NCBI RefSeq assembly: GCF_010501075.1
Contig: NZ_QVMN01000016.1
Coordinates: 1-42,368 of the forward strand
DNA length: 42,368 bases
Direction: 5' to 3'
Origin: Dysgonomonas sp. 25
GTDB taxonomy: Bacteria; Bacteroidota; Bacteroidia; Bacteroidales; Dysgonomonadaceae
This document shows, piece after piece, positions 31,037 through 38,558 of this stretch. The notes under the pieces were generated by a model that saw only the letters and a list, made by a program, of their open reading frames with translations, ran no database searches and had not been told where the DNA came from. Numbering within the stretch: the first letter of the stretch is position 1; the number at the start of each line of letters is the position of its first letter. The position numbers were made by a program, and so were the translations under genes.

Positions 31037-31666
31037 TTACCAATACCTTTCGTCAGGATTACCATATAATGCAGTCACACGAGCCGTTTCCCCTTTTTTC
31101 TTGGCACGGAGATAGGAAACTCCAATATTCTTATTCGTGTAGTAACGAACAAGGTTACGATATTCTACCATTGATTCGTGGCAGGAGTTGACCACGTCCA
31201 TACGGTCTTTGTCCGATAGAGAAAGCGTACTGATATTGACGACTCCTTTCAGTTCGTTCAGTACATCATTGCTTTGTTCCAACAGCTTGGCATAGCCTGT
31301 TGCAATGGCATTGAGTTCTTCTACCGAATAGTTGGGGTCGGACATCATTTTTTGAAAATTATTGACATAGATATCCGATATGTCGCCTACCATCAGGATT
31401 GTCTGTTGAACTTTCTTAGCATCTCGCACTAAGTTGTTTACAGATTTGAGGGCATCATAGTACTGCTTTCCCTGCTCATATACTTTTTTGACTTCCTGAA
31501 AGTTTTTGACCATGTTAGTAGCTGTGGTAGTCGTCTGAGTGACGTTACGGGTGGTGTTCACTATCCCCTGAGCCAGATTGCTCGGATCAAATACTGCCCA
31601 TTGGGCATCCATATTCGTTGTGAAAAGCACAAGGCTCACGCACAACATAAAGATTTTCGTTCTCAT
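31037..31666 (-). CDS. traI: Conjugative transposon protein TraI (DUF4141)
   Basis: A 209-residue exported protein with a signal peptide ending near DAQ (residue 21), then WAVFDPSNLAQGIVNTTRNV, the usual start of DUF4141/TraI, and long helices (KVYEQGKQYYDALKSVNNLVRDAKKVQQT). The family is VirB5-like. No separate traH gene fits in the 74-bp gap to traG. Confidence 0.88.
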   Translation of the reverse strand: MRTKIFMLCVSLVLFTTNMDAQWAVFDPSNLAQGIVNTTRNVTQTTTTATNMVKNFQEVKKVYEQGKQYYDALKSVNNLVRDAKKVQQTILMVGDISDIYVNNFQKMMSDPNYSVEELNAIATGYAKLLEQSNDVLNELKGVVNISTLSLSDKDRMDVVNSCHESMVEYRNLVRYYTNKNIGVSYLRAKKKGETARVTALYGNPDERYW

Positions 31667-31740
31667 ATTTAATTTATTTTAGTAAGAAAAAAATGATTGA
31701 TAGAGACTCGTGATCCAGGTCTCTGTATGTAGATTGGAGG

Positions 31741-34236
31741 TTATTTACGCTCCGCCAGTTGTTTGATGGCTAATTCAATATTGCCATCTAATTTTTCCGC
31801 TAATTGCATCACTTCGAGTTTCTCGGTTTCCTCTGTCGTATAAGCCAAATACTCCGATTTCGACACTTCGGTAGCATAAACTGCCGATTGTGCTCCACTT
31901 AAACCAATCCAAACCTCTTTGTAAATTCGGCTGGGATTGTTCGACATATTGATGGAAAGAATTTGTGCTTTTTCCTTTTCTGTTAGTCCCAACAATGCTT
32001 GTATAGAATCAAATTTATTCATATACTTGCGCTGATCTAAGAGTATCTTGCAATCGGAGTTATTGATAATAGCTTCCTTTACAATCGGTGACGAAATAAT
32101 ATCGTCAACTTCCTGTGTTACAACGATTGCCTCTCCAAAGAACTTACGAACGGTTTTATAGAGGTACTTCAGGTAATCTGCCATATTCGGGGAAGATAAT
32201 GCCTTCCATGCCTCTTCCACGATCAGTTGTTTACGAATACCCTTTAACCGTCTCATTTTGTTGATGAAAGCCTCCATAATGATGATGGTAACTATCGGGA
32301 AAAGTTCTTTGTTCTCCTTAATTTGATCAATCTCGAAGACTATAAACCGTTTATTAAGTAGATCCAGTTCCTTGTCCGAGTTCAGCAGAAAGTCGAAACG
32401 ACCACCCCGATAATATTGCCGAAGTGTAGTCAGCATATTATCAATATTGAAGTCCCGTTTCTCTACCTTAATTTCTCTACTTTCCAATGCAGGCTTATAG
32501 GTATCCCGCATAAACTCATAGAAAGTATTGAAACTTGGACGGATATTTCTATCCGTTTGAATGAGTTGGATATACTCATCCACGGCACTACCCAATTCTC
32601 CTGATTCAGTCTTGGTAATTTTATCGTCTTCGCTTTTCCAAAGAGTAAGAAGTAGAGTTTTTAGACTATCTTTCTTCTCTACATCAAATTGATTATCATC
32701 GGTATAAAATGGATTGAAAGAGATTGGTTTTTCTTCCGTATATGTAAAATAAATCCCATCCTCCCCTTTGGTTTTACTGCGAATCATTTCACATAAGCCT
32801 TGATAAGAATTACCTGTATCCACCAAGACGACGTGCGTACCTTGCTCCCAATATTGCCTTACCATATGGTTCATAAAAAAAGACTTTCCACTGCCCGAAG
32901 GACCTAATACAAACTTATTTCGGTTGGTGATAATTCCTTTTTTCATGGGCAAGTCGGAAATATCCACATGAAGCGGTTTACCTGTAACTCGATCCACCAT
33001 CTTGATACCGAAAGGAGAAGGTGAATCCCGAAAATTCGTTTCTTCCACGAAAAAGCACAAAGCTTGCTCAATGAAAGTATAGAAACTCTCCTCTCTTGGA
33101 AAATCCCCCTGATTGCCCGGAATACCAGCCCAGAACAAGGTTGGTGTATCTACCGTATTGTGTCGGGGCTTACATTCCATCAGAGCCAACTGACTACCTA
33201 CATCGTTTTTTATTCGGGACAGTTCCTCTTTGTTTTCACTCCATGCCATTACATTGACATGGCAACGAACAGAGGTCAATCCAAAACTGTGGGCATCGTT
33301 CAAATAATCTTCAATCCAAGCTTTATTGATTTGGTTTGAACGGCTGTACTTCGATAAAGAGTGCATATTGCGAGCCTGTTTCTCAAAGCGTTTCAGATTT
33401 TCCGCATGGTCATCAATAAAGATATACTGATTGACAATGTGGTTACAGGAAAGTAGTACTCCAATGGGAGCAGCAAAAGACAAACGGCAATCGCTTCGGT
33501 CAGTCGATAGTCGCTCATAACGAATATCGGTCTGTACATTGTTGGGTAAATCCTCGGTATCGGATAAGGTATGTAAGCACATATACTTATCTCCGATTTT
33601 CATTTCGCCGGAATGAAGTGCCATATCCTGCAAGCAAGTTGTATTTTCCTGTGACAAGGCAAAATATTTTTCCAAAATACCCGCTTCTTCTTTCGTGCCA
33701 ACAATTTCATCGGTGGTTAGACGAGATAGTTTGACAAACCCCGAATCGTTGATTATCCGTTCAAATTGTCCGACCGATTCCAAAAATTTCTGTACCATTT
33801 CTTTGTCCTGCATTTCTTTAGGGACAATAAACCCTCGCGTCAGAGCATTGAAACTACTTTGTTGTTTAGCTCGATCTTTGGTGGTTTTGGTCAGAAACAG
33901 ATAGCAAGTATGATTCAGAAATGGTCGTTCATTGAAGTGTCGTTCGAAAGATCGGGACAAAAAGCTGATGTCCTCTTTCTGTACCTGTGGCTCATAGTTC
34001 TCTTCGATAAACCAATCCTGTTTCAGTATGACCGAATAGTTGGGCAATACCTTGATGGCTTTGAGCCAAGCCGAATGTATTGCTTCGTATTCGGGAGAGG
34101 TCACAGTAAAAAGTTCGGACAGTTCCACACGATAGGCAACGGTTATATCCGCATCCTTACTCAAAATGCAATCGTACTCCACTGCCAGCAATGGGAACTT
34201 GCTTTCCAGCGTTGCTGCTTTTAATGTATTTCTCAT
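31741..34236 (-). CDS. traG: TraG-family conjugation ATPase (VirB4-like)
   Basis: An 831-residue ATPase that powers pilus assembly and substrate transport. Walker A KFVLGPSGSGKSFFMNHM is at about residues 443-460 and Walker B KQLIVEEAWKAL at about 668-679. DLLNKRFIVFEID and VVTQEVDDII between and after are typical of VirB4/TraG proteins of Bacteroides elements. The N-terminal ~300 residues are the VirB4 N-domain. The start overlaps the end of traF by 4 bp. Confidence 0.94.
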   Translation of the reverse strand: MRNTLKAATLESKFPLLAVEYDCILSKDADITVAYRVELSELFTVTSPEYEAIHSAWLKAIKVLPNYSVILKQDWFIEENYEPQVQKEDISFLSRSFERHFNERPFLNHTCYLFLTKTTKDRAKQQSSFNALTRGFIVPKEMQDKEMVQKFLESVGQFERIINDSGFVKLSRLTTDEIVGTKEEAGILEKYFALSQENTTCLQDMALHSGEMKIGDKYMCLHTLSDTEDLPNNVQTDIRYERLSTDRSDCRLSFAAPIGVLLSCNHIVNQYIFIDDHAENLKRFEKQARNMHSLSKYSRSNQINKAWIEDYLNDAHSFGLTSVRCHVNVMAWSENKEELSRIKNDVGSQLALMECKPRHNTVDTPTLFWAGIPGNQGDFPREESFYTFIEQALCFFVEETNFRDSPSPFGIKMVDRVTGKPLHVDISDLPMKKGIITNRNKFVLGPSGSGKSFFMNHMVRQYWEQGTHVVLVDTGNSYQGLCEMIRSKTKGEDGIYFTYTEEKPISFNPFYTDDNQFDVEKKDSLKTLLLTLWKSEDDKITKTESGELGSAVDEYIQLIQTDRNIRPSFNTFYEFMRDTYKPALESREIKVEKRDFNIDNMLTTLRQYYRGGRFDFLLNSDKELDLLNKRFIVFEIDQIKENKELFPIVTIIIMEAFINKMRRLKGIRKQLIVEEAWKALSSPNMADYLKYLYKTVRKFFGEAIVVTQEVDDIISSPIVKEAIINNSDCKILLDQRKYMNKFDSIQALLGLTEKEKAQILSINMSNNPSRIYKEVWIGLSGAQSAVYATEVSKSEYLAYTTEETEKLEVMQLAEKLDGNIELAIKQLAERK

Positions 34237-34574
34237 ACGTCGCCTCCTTTCCTGTTCACTCGGGCAATCAGTTGTATCATTCGTCTGCGATTGATAATAA
34301 AATGGGGATGATTTTTTGTTGCCTGCAACTTCATCAAGCCGTGTTCTCCATATTTATCATTCAAGTGGAAAGTCCCCCAGACTAATGTTCCGGCACTGAC
34401 AACACCGAATCCGATGCAAAATATTTGATTAATCCCGATCATATACATAATCACAAAAACGATAAAAACCGAGAGTAGACCGCCTGCAAAGATGAAAAGG
34501 TATTGAGATTTCAAGCCCTTAAATTCGGCGGGACGGCCAATCCCTTTGTTGATTGAATATTCTGCCATAGTCAA
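34233..34574 (-). CDS. traF: Conjugative transposon protein TraF (DUF4133)
   Basis: A 113-residue inner-membrane protein (MAEYSINKGIGRPAEFKGLKSQYLF, two adjacent helices at about 24-65), the DUF4133/TraF family corresponding to VirB3. The last 4 bp overlap traG and the gene is 2 bp after traE; the three are translationally linked. Confidence 0.9.
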   Translation of the reverse strand: MTMAEYSINKGIGRPAEFKGLKSQYLFIFAGGLLSVFIVFVIMYMIGINQIFCIGFGVVSAGTLVWGTFHLNDKYGEHGLMKLQATKNHPHFIINRRRMIQLIARVNRKGGDV

Positions 34575-34576
34575 TC

Positions 34577-34876
34577 CTATAAGAAGAATGAGCGTAAAAT
34601 AGTAGCCGCTACAATCAGAAAGATACAGGCTCCAAACCAGGAAGCGGCTGTTTTCGAGGTGTCGGGATCACCACTCGAAAACTTTGAATATACTTTTACG
34701 CCTCCGATGAGCCCAACAACGGCTCCGATGGCATAGATCAGTTTGGTTGCCGGATCAAAATACGAGGTCACCATATTAGTGGCATCGGTAATCCCCTGCA
34801 TACCGTTGCCTTGGGCAAAGATAGATGTGGTGGCAGCTATGAACATAACTGCGAAAAACAGAAGTTTTTTCTTCAT
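34577..34876 (-). CDS. traE: Conjugative transposon protein TraE (DUF4134, pilin-like)
   Basis: A 99-residue protein with a signal peptide (AATTSIFAQ end) and two hydrophobic helices (LIYAIGAVVGLIGGVKVYSKF and FGACIFLIVAATILRSFFL). This is the DUF4134/TraE family, VirB2/TrbC pilin-like. Confidence 0.9.
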   Translation of the reverse strand: MKKKLLFFAVMFIAATTSIFAQGNGMQGITDATNMVTSYFDPATKLIYAIGAVVGLIGGVKVYSKFSSGDPDTSKTAASWFGACIFLIVAATILRSFFL

Positions 34877-34944
34877 ACTTTTTTTGTATTGTGCCGTGAG
34901 GATGGATGGTCACTCACGGCGGGTTAAACTTGGATAATTAGTGA

Positions 34945-34955
34945 GGTCCGCGACC
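34945..34955. repeat. GGTCYGCGACC mini-palindrome upstream of traE
   Basis: GGTCCGCGACC; GGTC pairs GACC. Another relative, GGGCTGCGACCC, lies at 35039-35050 at the traD stop. Confidence 0.6.
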
Positions 34956-35049
34956 GTTTGTTTTTTTAGAGAACAAAAACTCCTTTTTTCATTCTTTATT
35001 TTCCCATAGGCATACATTGTTTTTATTGTTAATAAAAAGGGCTGCGACC

Positions 35050-35742
35050 CTAAAATATACTGTTGGCATCAAAATTCTTCAAATCGTCATCTGATCCGAT
35101 TTCAAAGTCATCTGCATTTAGATTATGCTTCTTCATGTGAAAATGGATCATCTCATTTACCTTGGTCAGTGTTGCTTCGTCTTTTGAAGAAATCTGTTCC
35201 ACGACATCAGTGAATTGTTGCTGATACAACACTTCTCCTGCCGTGTCCTTTTCTTCATCCGAAGGTTTTTCCTTTTGGAGAATTTTTCCTGTTTTCATCA
35301 GCTCATCGTAACTGGCTCCACTGGCCTGTAATGCACCTCTTTCTATTTCCAGTTCTTCCTGCTCCGATTCTTCGTCAAACTCATCTTCGGATAAGGTCTC
35401 AATCTTTTCCAGTGGAACTTCGATATCCTCCATTTTCGGATCGCCTTCTTGCGAATCGGGAGCAAATATAGGGGCATTTTCTTTCTCTTTTTCATTTTCC
35501 GAATCCGTGGCCGTCTTTGTCCGCCTTTGACCTGGTATCCATTTACTTTTTCCTATAATCGAAGGTATTTTTTCTACTTGCAGAACTGTACTTTCATCTT
35601 CAATCGGTTTGTCATCTCTAGTTTGTAAATATAGCTTCTCTATAAAGCAGATAAATAGTCTCTTTAGCCGTGGATATATAAACATACCCAGAAAAACAGA
35701 GGAGATGACAACTATCAATTGTATTATAAATCGGTTACTCAT
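35050..35742 (-). CDS. traD: Conjugal transfer protein, probably TraD
   Basis: A 230-residue protein with one N-terminal membrane helix (about 5-25, FIIQLIVVISSVFLGMFIYPRL) and a long very acidic cytoplasmic part (DEDEFDEESEQEELEIERGALQ-like region about 115-150). The end has LTKVNEMIHFHMKKHNLNADDFEIG. Position after the DUF3408 gene and before traE is that of TraD-type proteins, but the sequence is low in recognisable motifs. It overlaps the DUF3408 gene by 8 bp. The codons around 35508-35522 contain a TGGCCGTCTTTGTCC copy of a repeat also found twice in the oriT region. Confidence 0.65.
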   Translation of the reverse strand: MSNRFIIQLIVVISSVFLGMFIYPRLKRLFICFIEKLYLQTRDDKPIEDESTVLQVEKIPSIIGKSKWIPGQRRTKTATDSENEKEKENAPIFAPDSQEGDPKMEDIEVPLEKIETLSEDEFDEESEQEELEIERGALQASGASYDELMKTGKILQKEKPSDEEKDTAGEVLYQQQFTDVVEQISSKDEATLTKVNEMIHFHMKKHNLNADDFEIGSDDDLKNFDANSIF

Positions 35743-36148
35743 CGAATGGAGGTGTATATAGTTTATGGTATACTTCTTTTATCTCTTGCTCGTAAGTTTC
35801 GAAATGTAGTTCCAGCACAGCATCCACATAAGAGAATACGGATAATCGCGGATTACCATATAATTTAATAAGTTTATCAATTCTATTGTAATATTTTTCC
35901 CGTACATAAATCGTTTTTTCCTGACGGCCTGCGATATCGGCTTGCCGGATAAATAAGCTTTCGAAATCGTTTTTACTTTTTCGTCTCCGGACATCCTTCT
36001 GTTTTTCTGGTTCCTCCAAACTTTCGCGATTCTCTTTTCTTTCCGATTTAAGTATCGAGCTCATTTTGTCGGATGCCGAAGGACCGGTCATATTCATAGA
36101 TGCGATGATAAAATCCTCATCTATTTCTTCTTCAATCTTCTTTGCCAT
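35735..36148 (-). CDS. DUF3408 conjugal transfer protein (TraB-like)
   Basis: A 137-residue protein with an acidic start and a C-terminal half (TIYVREKYYNRIDKLIKLYGNPRLSVFSYVDAVLELHF) that is the DUF3408 core, a ribbon-helix-helix-like putative DNA-binding module of Bacteroides conjugative transposons. It lies 13 bp after traA and overlaps traD, so partition-type TraA, this protein and TraD are coupled. Confidence 0.8.
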   Translation of the reverse strand: MAKKIEEEIDEDFIIASMNMTGPSASDKMSSILKSERKENRESLEEPEKQKDVRRRKSKNDFESLFIRQADIAGRQEKTIYVREKYYNRIDKLIKLYGNPRLSVFSYVDAVLELHFETYEQEIKEVYHKLYTPPFDE

Positions 36149-36161
36149 AAGCCTATGTATA

Positions 36162-36923
36162 TTAGAATTTTATTATCTGAGATATCTCGGCTACCAGATC
36201 ATCCACATTACTACCCTTAATCAATTGCTTGTCGGGAGGAAAAACAGTAGATCGAAATACGGCTCGGTGCGTTTCGTCCATTTCCCGCCGAAAACGCTTG
36301 GTGTCGGGTATGCGTGTATTCAGCAGAGACAAGCCCAGCTCACCGATAGCAGCGTCATAAGCTTCATACAAAGGCGTTTTCTCTCTGCCGTCAACCATTG
36401 TCCAGAAGAGATACATCCCCTTGACAGACGACTTGCCGATAGAGATTAGGTTTTCATTGAGAGAAGAAGCAAAACTCAATGTACTGGCCAATACCAGACG
36501 GTCGGCACTGACAGGTGCAAAAATGTAATCCATTTCTCGCAACGTGCTTACCACCCCTTTGCTGTTCATGGTTCCAGGCAAGTCGAAGAATACAATGTCA
36601 ATTTTACTTTTACTGTCCGATACAAGTCTTTTGGCATCATCTAGTGCATCAATAGGATTGCTACTGACAATAGGAAAAGCCTTTCTACCTATTTCTTTAA
36701 ACTGCTCATAAGCCATTCGTTTGAAATGGGGATCGCTGATAACCAATCCTTGATCGCGCTTACGCATTTCCATAATGCTGTGTTGGGGAAAATCACAATC
36801 GACTACGGCGATAGATTTTCCTTGTTGATAGTGCAGGTAACTTGACAGTAGTACGGTGAAAGCCGTTTTTCCGACTCCTCCTTTTTGGGTACTGAATGCG
36901 ATAAATAGTGGTTTCTGTTCCAT
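36162..36923 (-). CDS. traA: ParA-family ATPase TraA
   Basis: A 253-residue MinD/ParA-type ATPase. The deviant Walker A is KGGVGKTAF (about 14-22); VVDCDFPQHS (about 40-49) and DIVFFDLPGT (about 105-114) are the other nucleotide-site motifs. It is the first gene of the leftward tra operon and matches TraA of Bacteroides transposons, probably organising transfer or element maintenance. Its 5' side faces the gene-free oriT candidate region. Confidence 0.9.
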   Translation of the reverse strand: MEQKPLFIAFSTQKGGVGKTAFTVLLSSYLHYQQGKSIAVVDCDFPQHSIMEMRKRDQGLVISDPHFKRMAYEQFKEIGRKAFPIVSSNPIDALDDAKRLVSDSKSKIDIVFFDLPGTMNSKGVVSTLREMDYIFAPVSADRLVLASTLSFASSLNENLISIGKSSVKGMYLFWTMVDGREKTPLYEAYDAAIGELGLSLLNTRIPDTKRFRREMDETHRAVFRSTVFPPDKQLIKGSNVDDLVAEISQIIKF

Positions 36924-36952
36924 ACCAATTTGTTTTTGAGATTTATAATTAT

Positions 36953-36966
36953 GAGCCGGGCGGCTC
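36953..36966. repeat. GAGCCG-GG-CGGCTC inverted repeat
   Basis: A 6-bp perfect inverted repeat just upstream of traA, possibly an operator. Confidence 0.6.
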
Positions 36967-37023
36967 GGATGTCATTGCAAAAGAATATAGTTTTTCCCGG
37001 AATACACTCATTCCCGAATGGGT

Positions 37024-37038
37024 TGGCCGCCTTTGTCC
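37024..37038 (+). repeat. TGGCCGCCTTTGTCC repeat, copy 1
   Basis: Identical over 15 bp to 37608-37622; a one-mismatch copy lies at 35508-35522 inside traD. All three are in the same orientation. Confidence 0.8.
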
Positions 37039-37368
37039 GGCTGTGTCACCTTTTTTAACAAATCAGGTAGGTGGAAAATTGGGTAATTGACAAGCGAAGG
37101 GAGTTGTCAGGTGATAAAATAAATGGGTTGCTGACAAGAATACCACTCATCTGATTATTTGACTAAGATGGTGTTTAACATTTTGAGAAGATGACTCCAC
37201 TCTTGTTCAATCAGTTCATTAATTCTCCGCCGGACAACTTCTCTTGTTGGTTATTTACTGCATTAAATAGCTGTTCTGTCAATAAGAGGGCTGAATATGC
37301 AGGGGGACAAGTGAAAGGCTAAGCAAATAATCGGTCAAATACCTGATTAAGACTCAGCCTTCCTTAGA

Positions 37369-37399
37369 AGTTGGCAAGCAGAGAGATTAGTTGCCAACT
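37369..37399. repeat. 9-bp inverted repeat in oriT candidate region
   Basis: AGTTGGCAA (37369-37377) and TTGCCAACT (37391-37399), perfect, 13-nt spacer. This is a typical size for a relaxase-binding repeat, but that role is inference. Confidence 0.75.
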
Positions 37400-37430
37400 C
37401 AATTATTTACTCAAGCGAAAGAACAATCGT

Positions 37431-37478
37431 CCGGCATACCGGTTATCTGGCCATCCGGCTAATCGGCTTACTGCATAT
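37431..37478. repeat. Degenerate 8-bp-period repeat in oriT candidate region
   Basis: Six contiguous 8-bp units, YYGGCnWW-like (CCGGCATA, CTGGCCAT, TCGGCTTA). It shares the GGC core with the units at 27430-27501. Confidence 0.7.
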
Positions 37479-37607
37479 ATTATTGATATTTACGTATTTA
37501 CATTTTACTGTATACATTCTATAAAGTAAAAAGAGCGATTTTTCATCACTATTTTTCATAAAGTACAGAATCCCCGACACGTATAATTTAATGTCTTAAA
37601 ATATATC

Positions 37608-37622
37608 TGGCCGCCTTTGTCC
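37608..37622 (+). repeat. TGGCCGCCTTTGTCC repeat, copy 2
   Basis: Exact second copy of 37024-37038, 584 bp further on. Confidence 0.8.
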
Positions 37623-37693
37623 ATCTATGACCGCCCGGACTTATTTAGCTTGTATTTACCTTTGCCCCAGTCTGATGACATCAATCGGAAACC

Positions 37694-37713
37694 GGAAGAA
37701 TAGCGTTTCTTCC
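37694..37713. repeat. Hairpin GGAAGAA/TTCTTCC
   Basis: Perfect 7-bp stem, 6-nt loop; first of the hairpin cluster before mobA. Confidence 0.7.
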
Positions 37714-37803
37714 TCTTATGAAATTTATCGTATGTATTTTGTTGGCTTCAACCATCAGAGGTATGAGCATTTGTAAAGCTATCCCCTTTCGAATGCTAAC
37801 GGC

Positions 37804-37823
37804 AATCCGACTTCTGTCGGATT
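37804..37823. repeat. Hairpin AATCCGAC/GTCGGATT
   Basis: Perfect 8-bp stem, loop TTCT, followed by a short T run; could act as a terminator or as part of the structured region. Confidence 0.8.
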
Positions 37824-37843
37824 TTTATACACGTCAGTGTATT

Positions 37844-37900
37844 GCAAGATGTGTTTTGAGTACCCTCAAAACCGTTTCAAGACACTTGAAACCATCTTGC
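37844..37900. repeat. Perfect three-way-junction element of nested 8-bp stems
   Basis: Outer stem GCAAGATG (37844-37851) with CATCTTGC (37893-37900). Inside are two perfect hairpins: GTTTTGAG/CTCAAAAC with loop TACC (37853-37872) and GTTTCAAG/CTTGAAAC with loop ACA (37874-37892). Three 8-bp stems and only two unpaired junction bases make a compact cloverleaf-like fold in DNA or RNA. Confidence 0.92.
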
Positions 37901-37924
37901 CCACTCCCCTAAAAGTCGGGGGCG

Positions 37925-37949
37925 AATCTTACTCCGAAGTCGTAAGATT
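37925..37949. repeat. Hairpin AATCTTAC/GTAAGATT
   Basis: Perfect 8-bp stem, 9-nt loop, 24 bp after the three-way-junction element. Confidence 0.8.
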
Positions 37950-38027
37950 TTAATTCTCGATTGTAAAGTAAAGTCTGCCTCTTAAAAATGGCAGCAGATG
38001 TAAAACTTGTCGTAGACTAAACAAAAA

Positions 38028-38038
38028 GGTCTGCGACC
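38028..38038. repeat. GGTCTGCGACC mini-palindrome upstream of mobA
   Basis: GGTC/GACC around TGC. It is preceded by AAAAA, as are the copies at 26401 and 35039. Confidence 0.65.
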
Positions 38039-38083
38039 GCTAATTATCCAATTTTATTAATCTGCTACAGGAAAGACAGATCC

Positions 38084-38112
38084 TGTCTACTTGTAACATG
38101 TAACTCGTAACT
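38084..38112. repeat. Short 7-bp-period repeat before mobA
   Basis: Units of the type AACnnGT (AACATGT, AACTCGT) follow each other with a 7-bp period, ending a few bases before the mobA ATG at 38118. They recall the GT/AC units at 658-732. Confidence 0.5.
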
Positions 38113-38117
38113 GAAAA

Positions 38118-38558
38118 ATGAATGAAGAAAAAAATCCTAAAAAACGAAAGGGTGGACGCATACCCAAGAAAGATCCGGCCAAAAGAAGACATGTTTTTTA
38201 TCTGAACGAAGTTGACGAAGCCAGGTTCTTATCACTATTCGAACAATCGGGGCAACATGTAATGGCTCATTTTATTACCTCCTGCATCTTTGATAAGCCT
38301 ATAAAAGTGGTGAAGATAGACAAGGGAATACAGGATTATTACATGCGACTGACTACGTTCTTTGGTCAGTTCCGGGGTATTGCCACCAACTATAATCAAA
38401 TTGTAAAGGCTCTTCACACCAATTTTACGGAGAAAAAAGCATTGGCTTTCCTCTACAAATTGGAGCAGGCAACTATCGAATTGGCGACTTTGAACAAGCG
38501 GATTATTGAACTAACGAATGATTTTCAACAAAAGTATTTACCGGATCATGGTCGCTAA
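38118..38558 (+). CDS. mobA: Mobilization protein MobA (relaxosome accessory)
   Basis: A 146-residue basic protein. The start is KKRKGGRIPKKDPAKRRHVFYLNEVDEARFL, a ribbon-helix-helix-like DNA-binding opening, followed by helices with FFGQFRGIATNYNQIVKAL, the signature of MobC/MbeC-type accessory proteins. In Bacteroides elements this gene, named mobA, helps the relaxase at oriT. Its end overlaps the relaxase start by 11 bp, so the two are translationally coupled. Confidence 0.88.
   Translation: MNEEKNPKKRKGGRIPKKDPAKRRHVFYLNEVDEARFLSLFEQSGQHVMAHFITSCIFDKPIKVVKIDKGIQDYYMRLTTFFGQFRGIATNYNQIVKALHTNFTEKKALAFLYKLEQATIELATLNKRIIELTNDFQQKYLPDHGR

Larger units (their letters stand above)
36924..38117. 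other. Gene-free region between divergent tra and mob genes, candidate oriT
   Basis: About 1.2 kb without a credible gene, between leftward traA and rightward mobA. It contains many perfect short inverted repeats (36953-36966, 37088-37109, 37369-37399, 37694-37713, 37804-37823, 37844-37900, 37925-37949), an 8-bp-period array (37431-37478) and two copies of TGGCCGCCTTTGTCC. Such structure next to mobA is where oriT is expected in this element class. The nick site itself is not identified. Confidence 0.65.

Noticed and set aside
37844-37900. Integron attC site
   Set aside because: The three-stem fold and absence of integrase-type R boxes or cassettes do not fit attC.
37718-37912. 64-codon frame in the oriT candidate region
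   Set aside because: It runs through the perfect hairpins, whose symmetry explains the sequence; no protein pattern.
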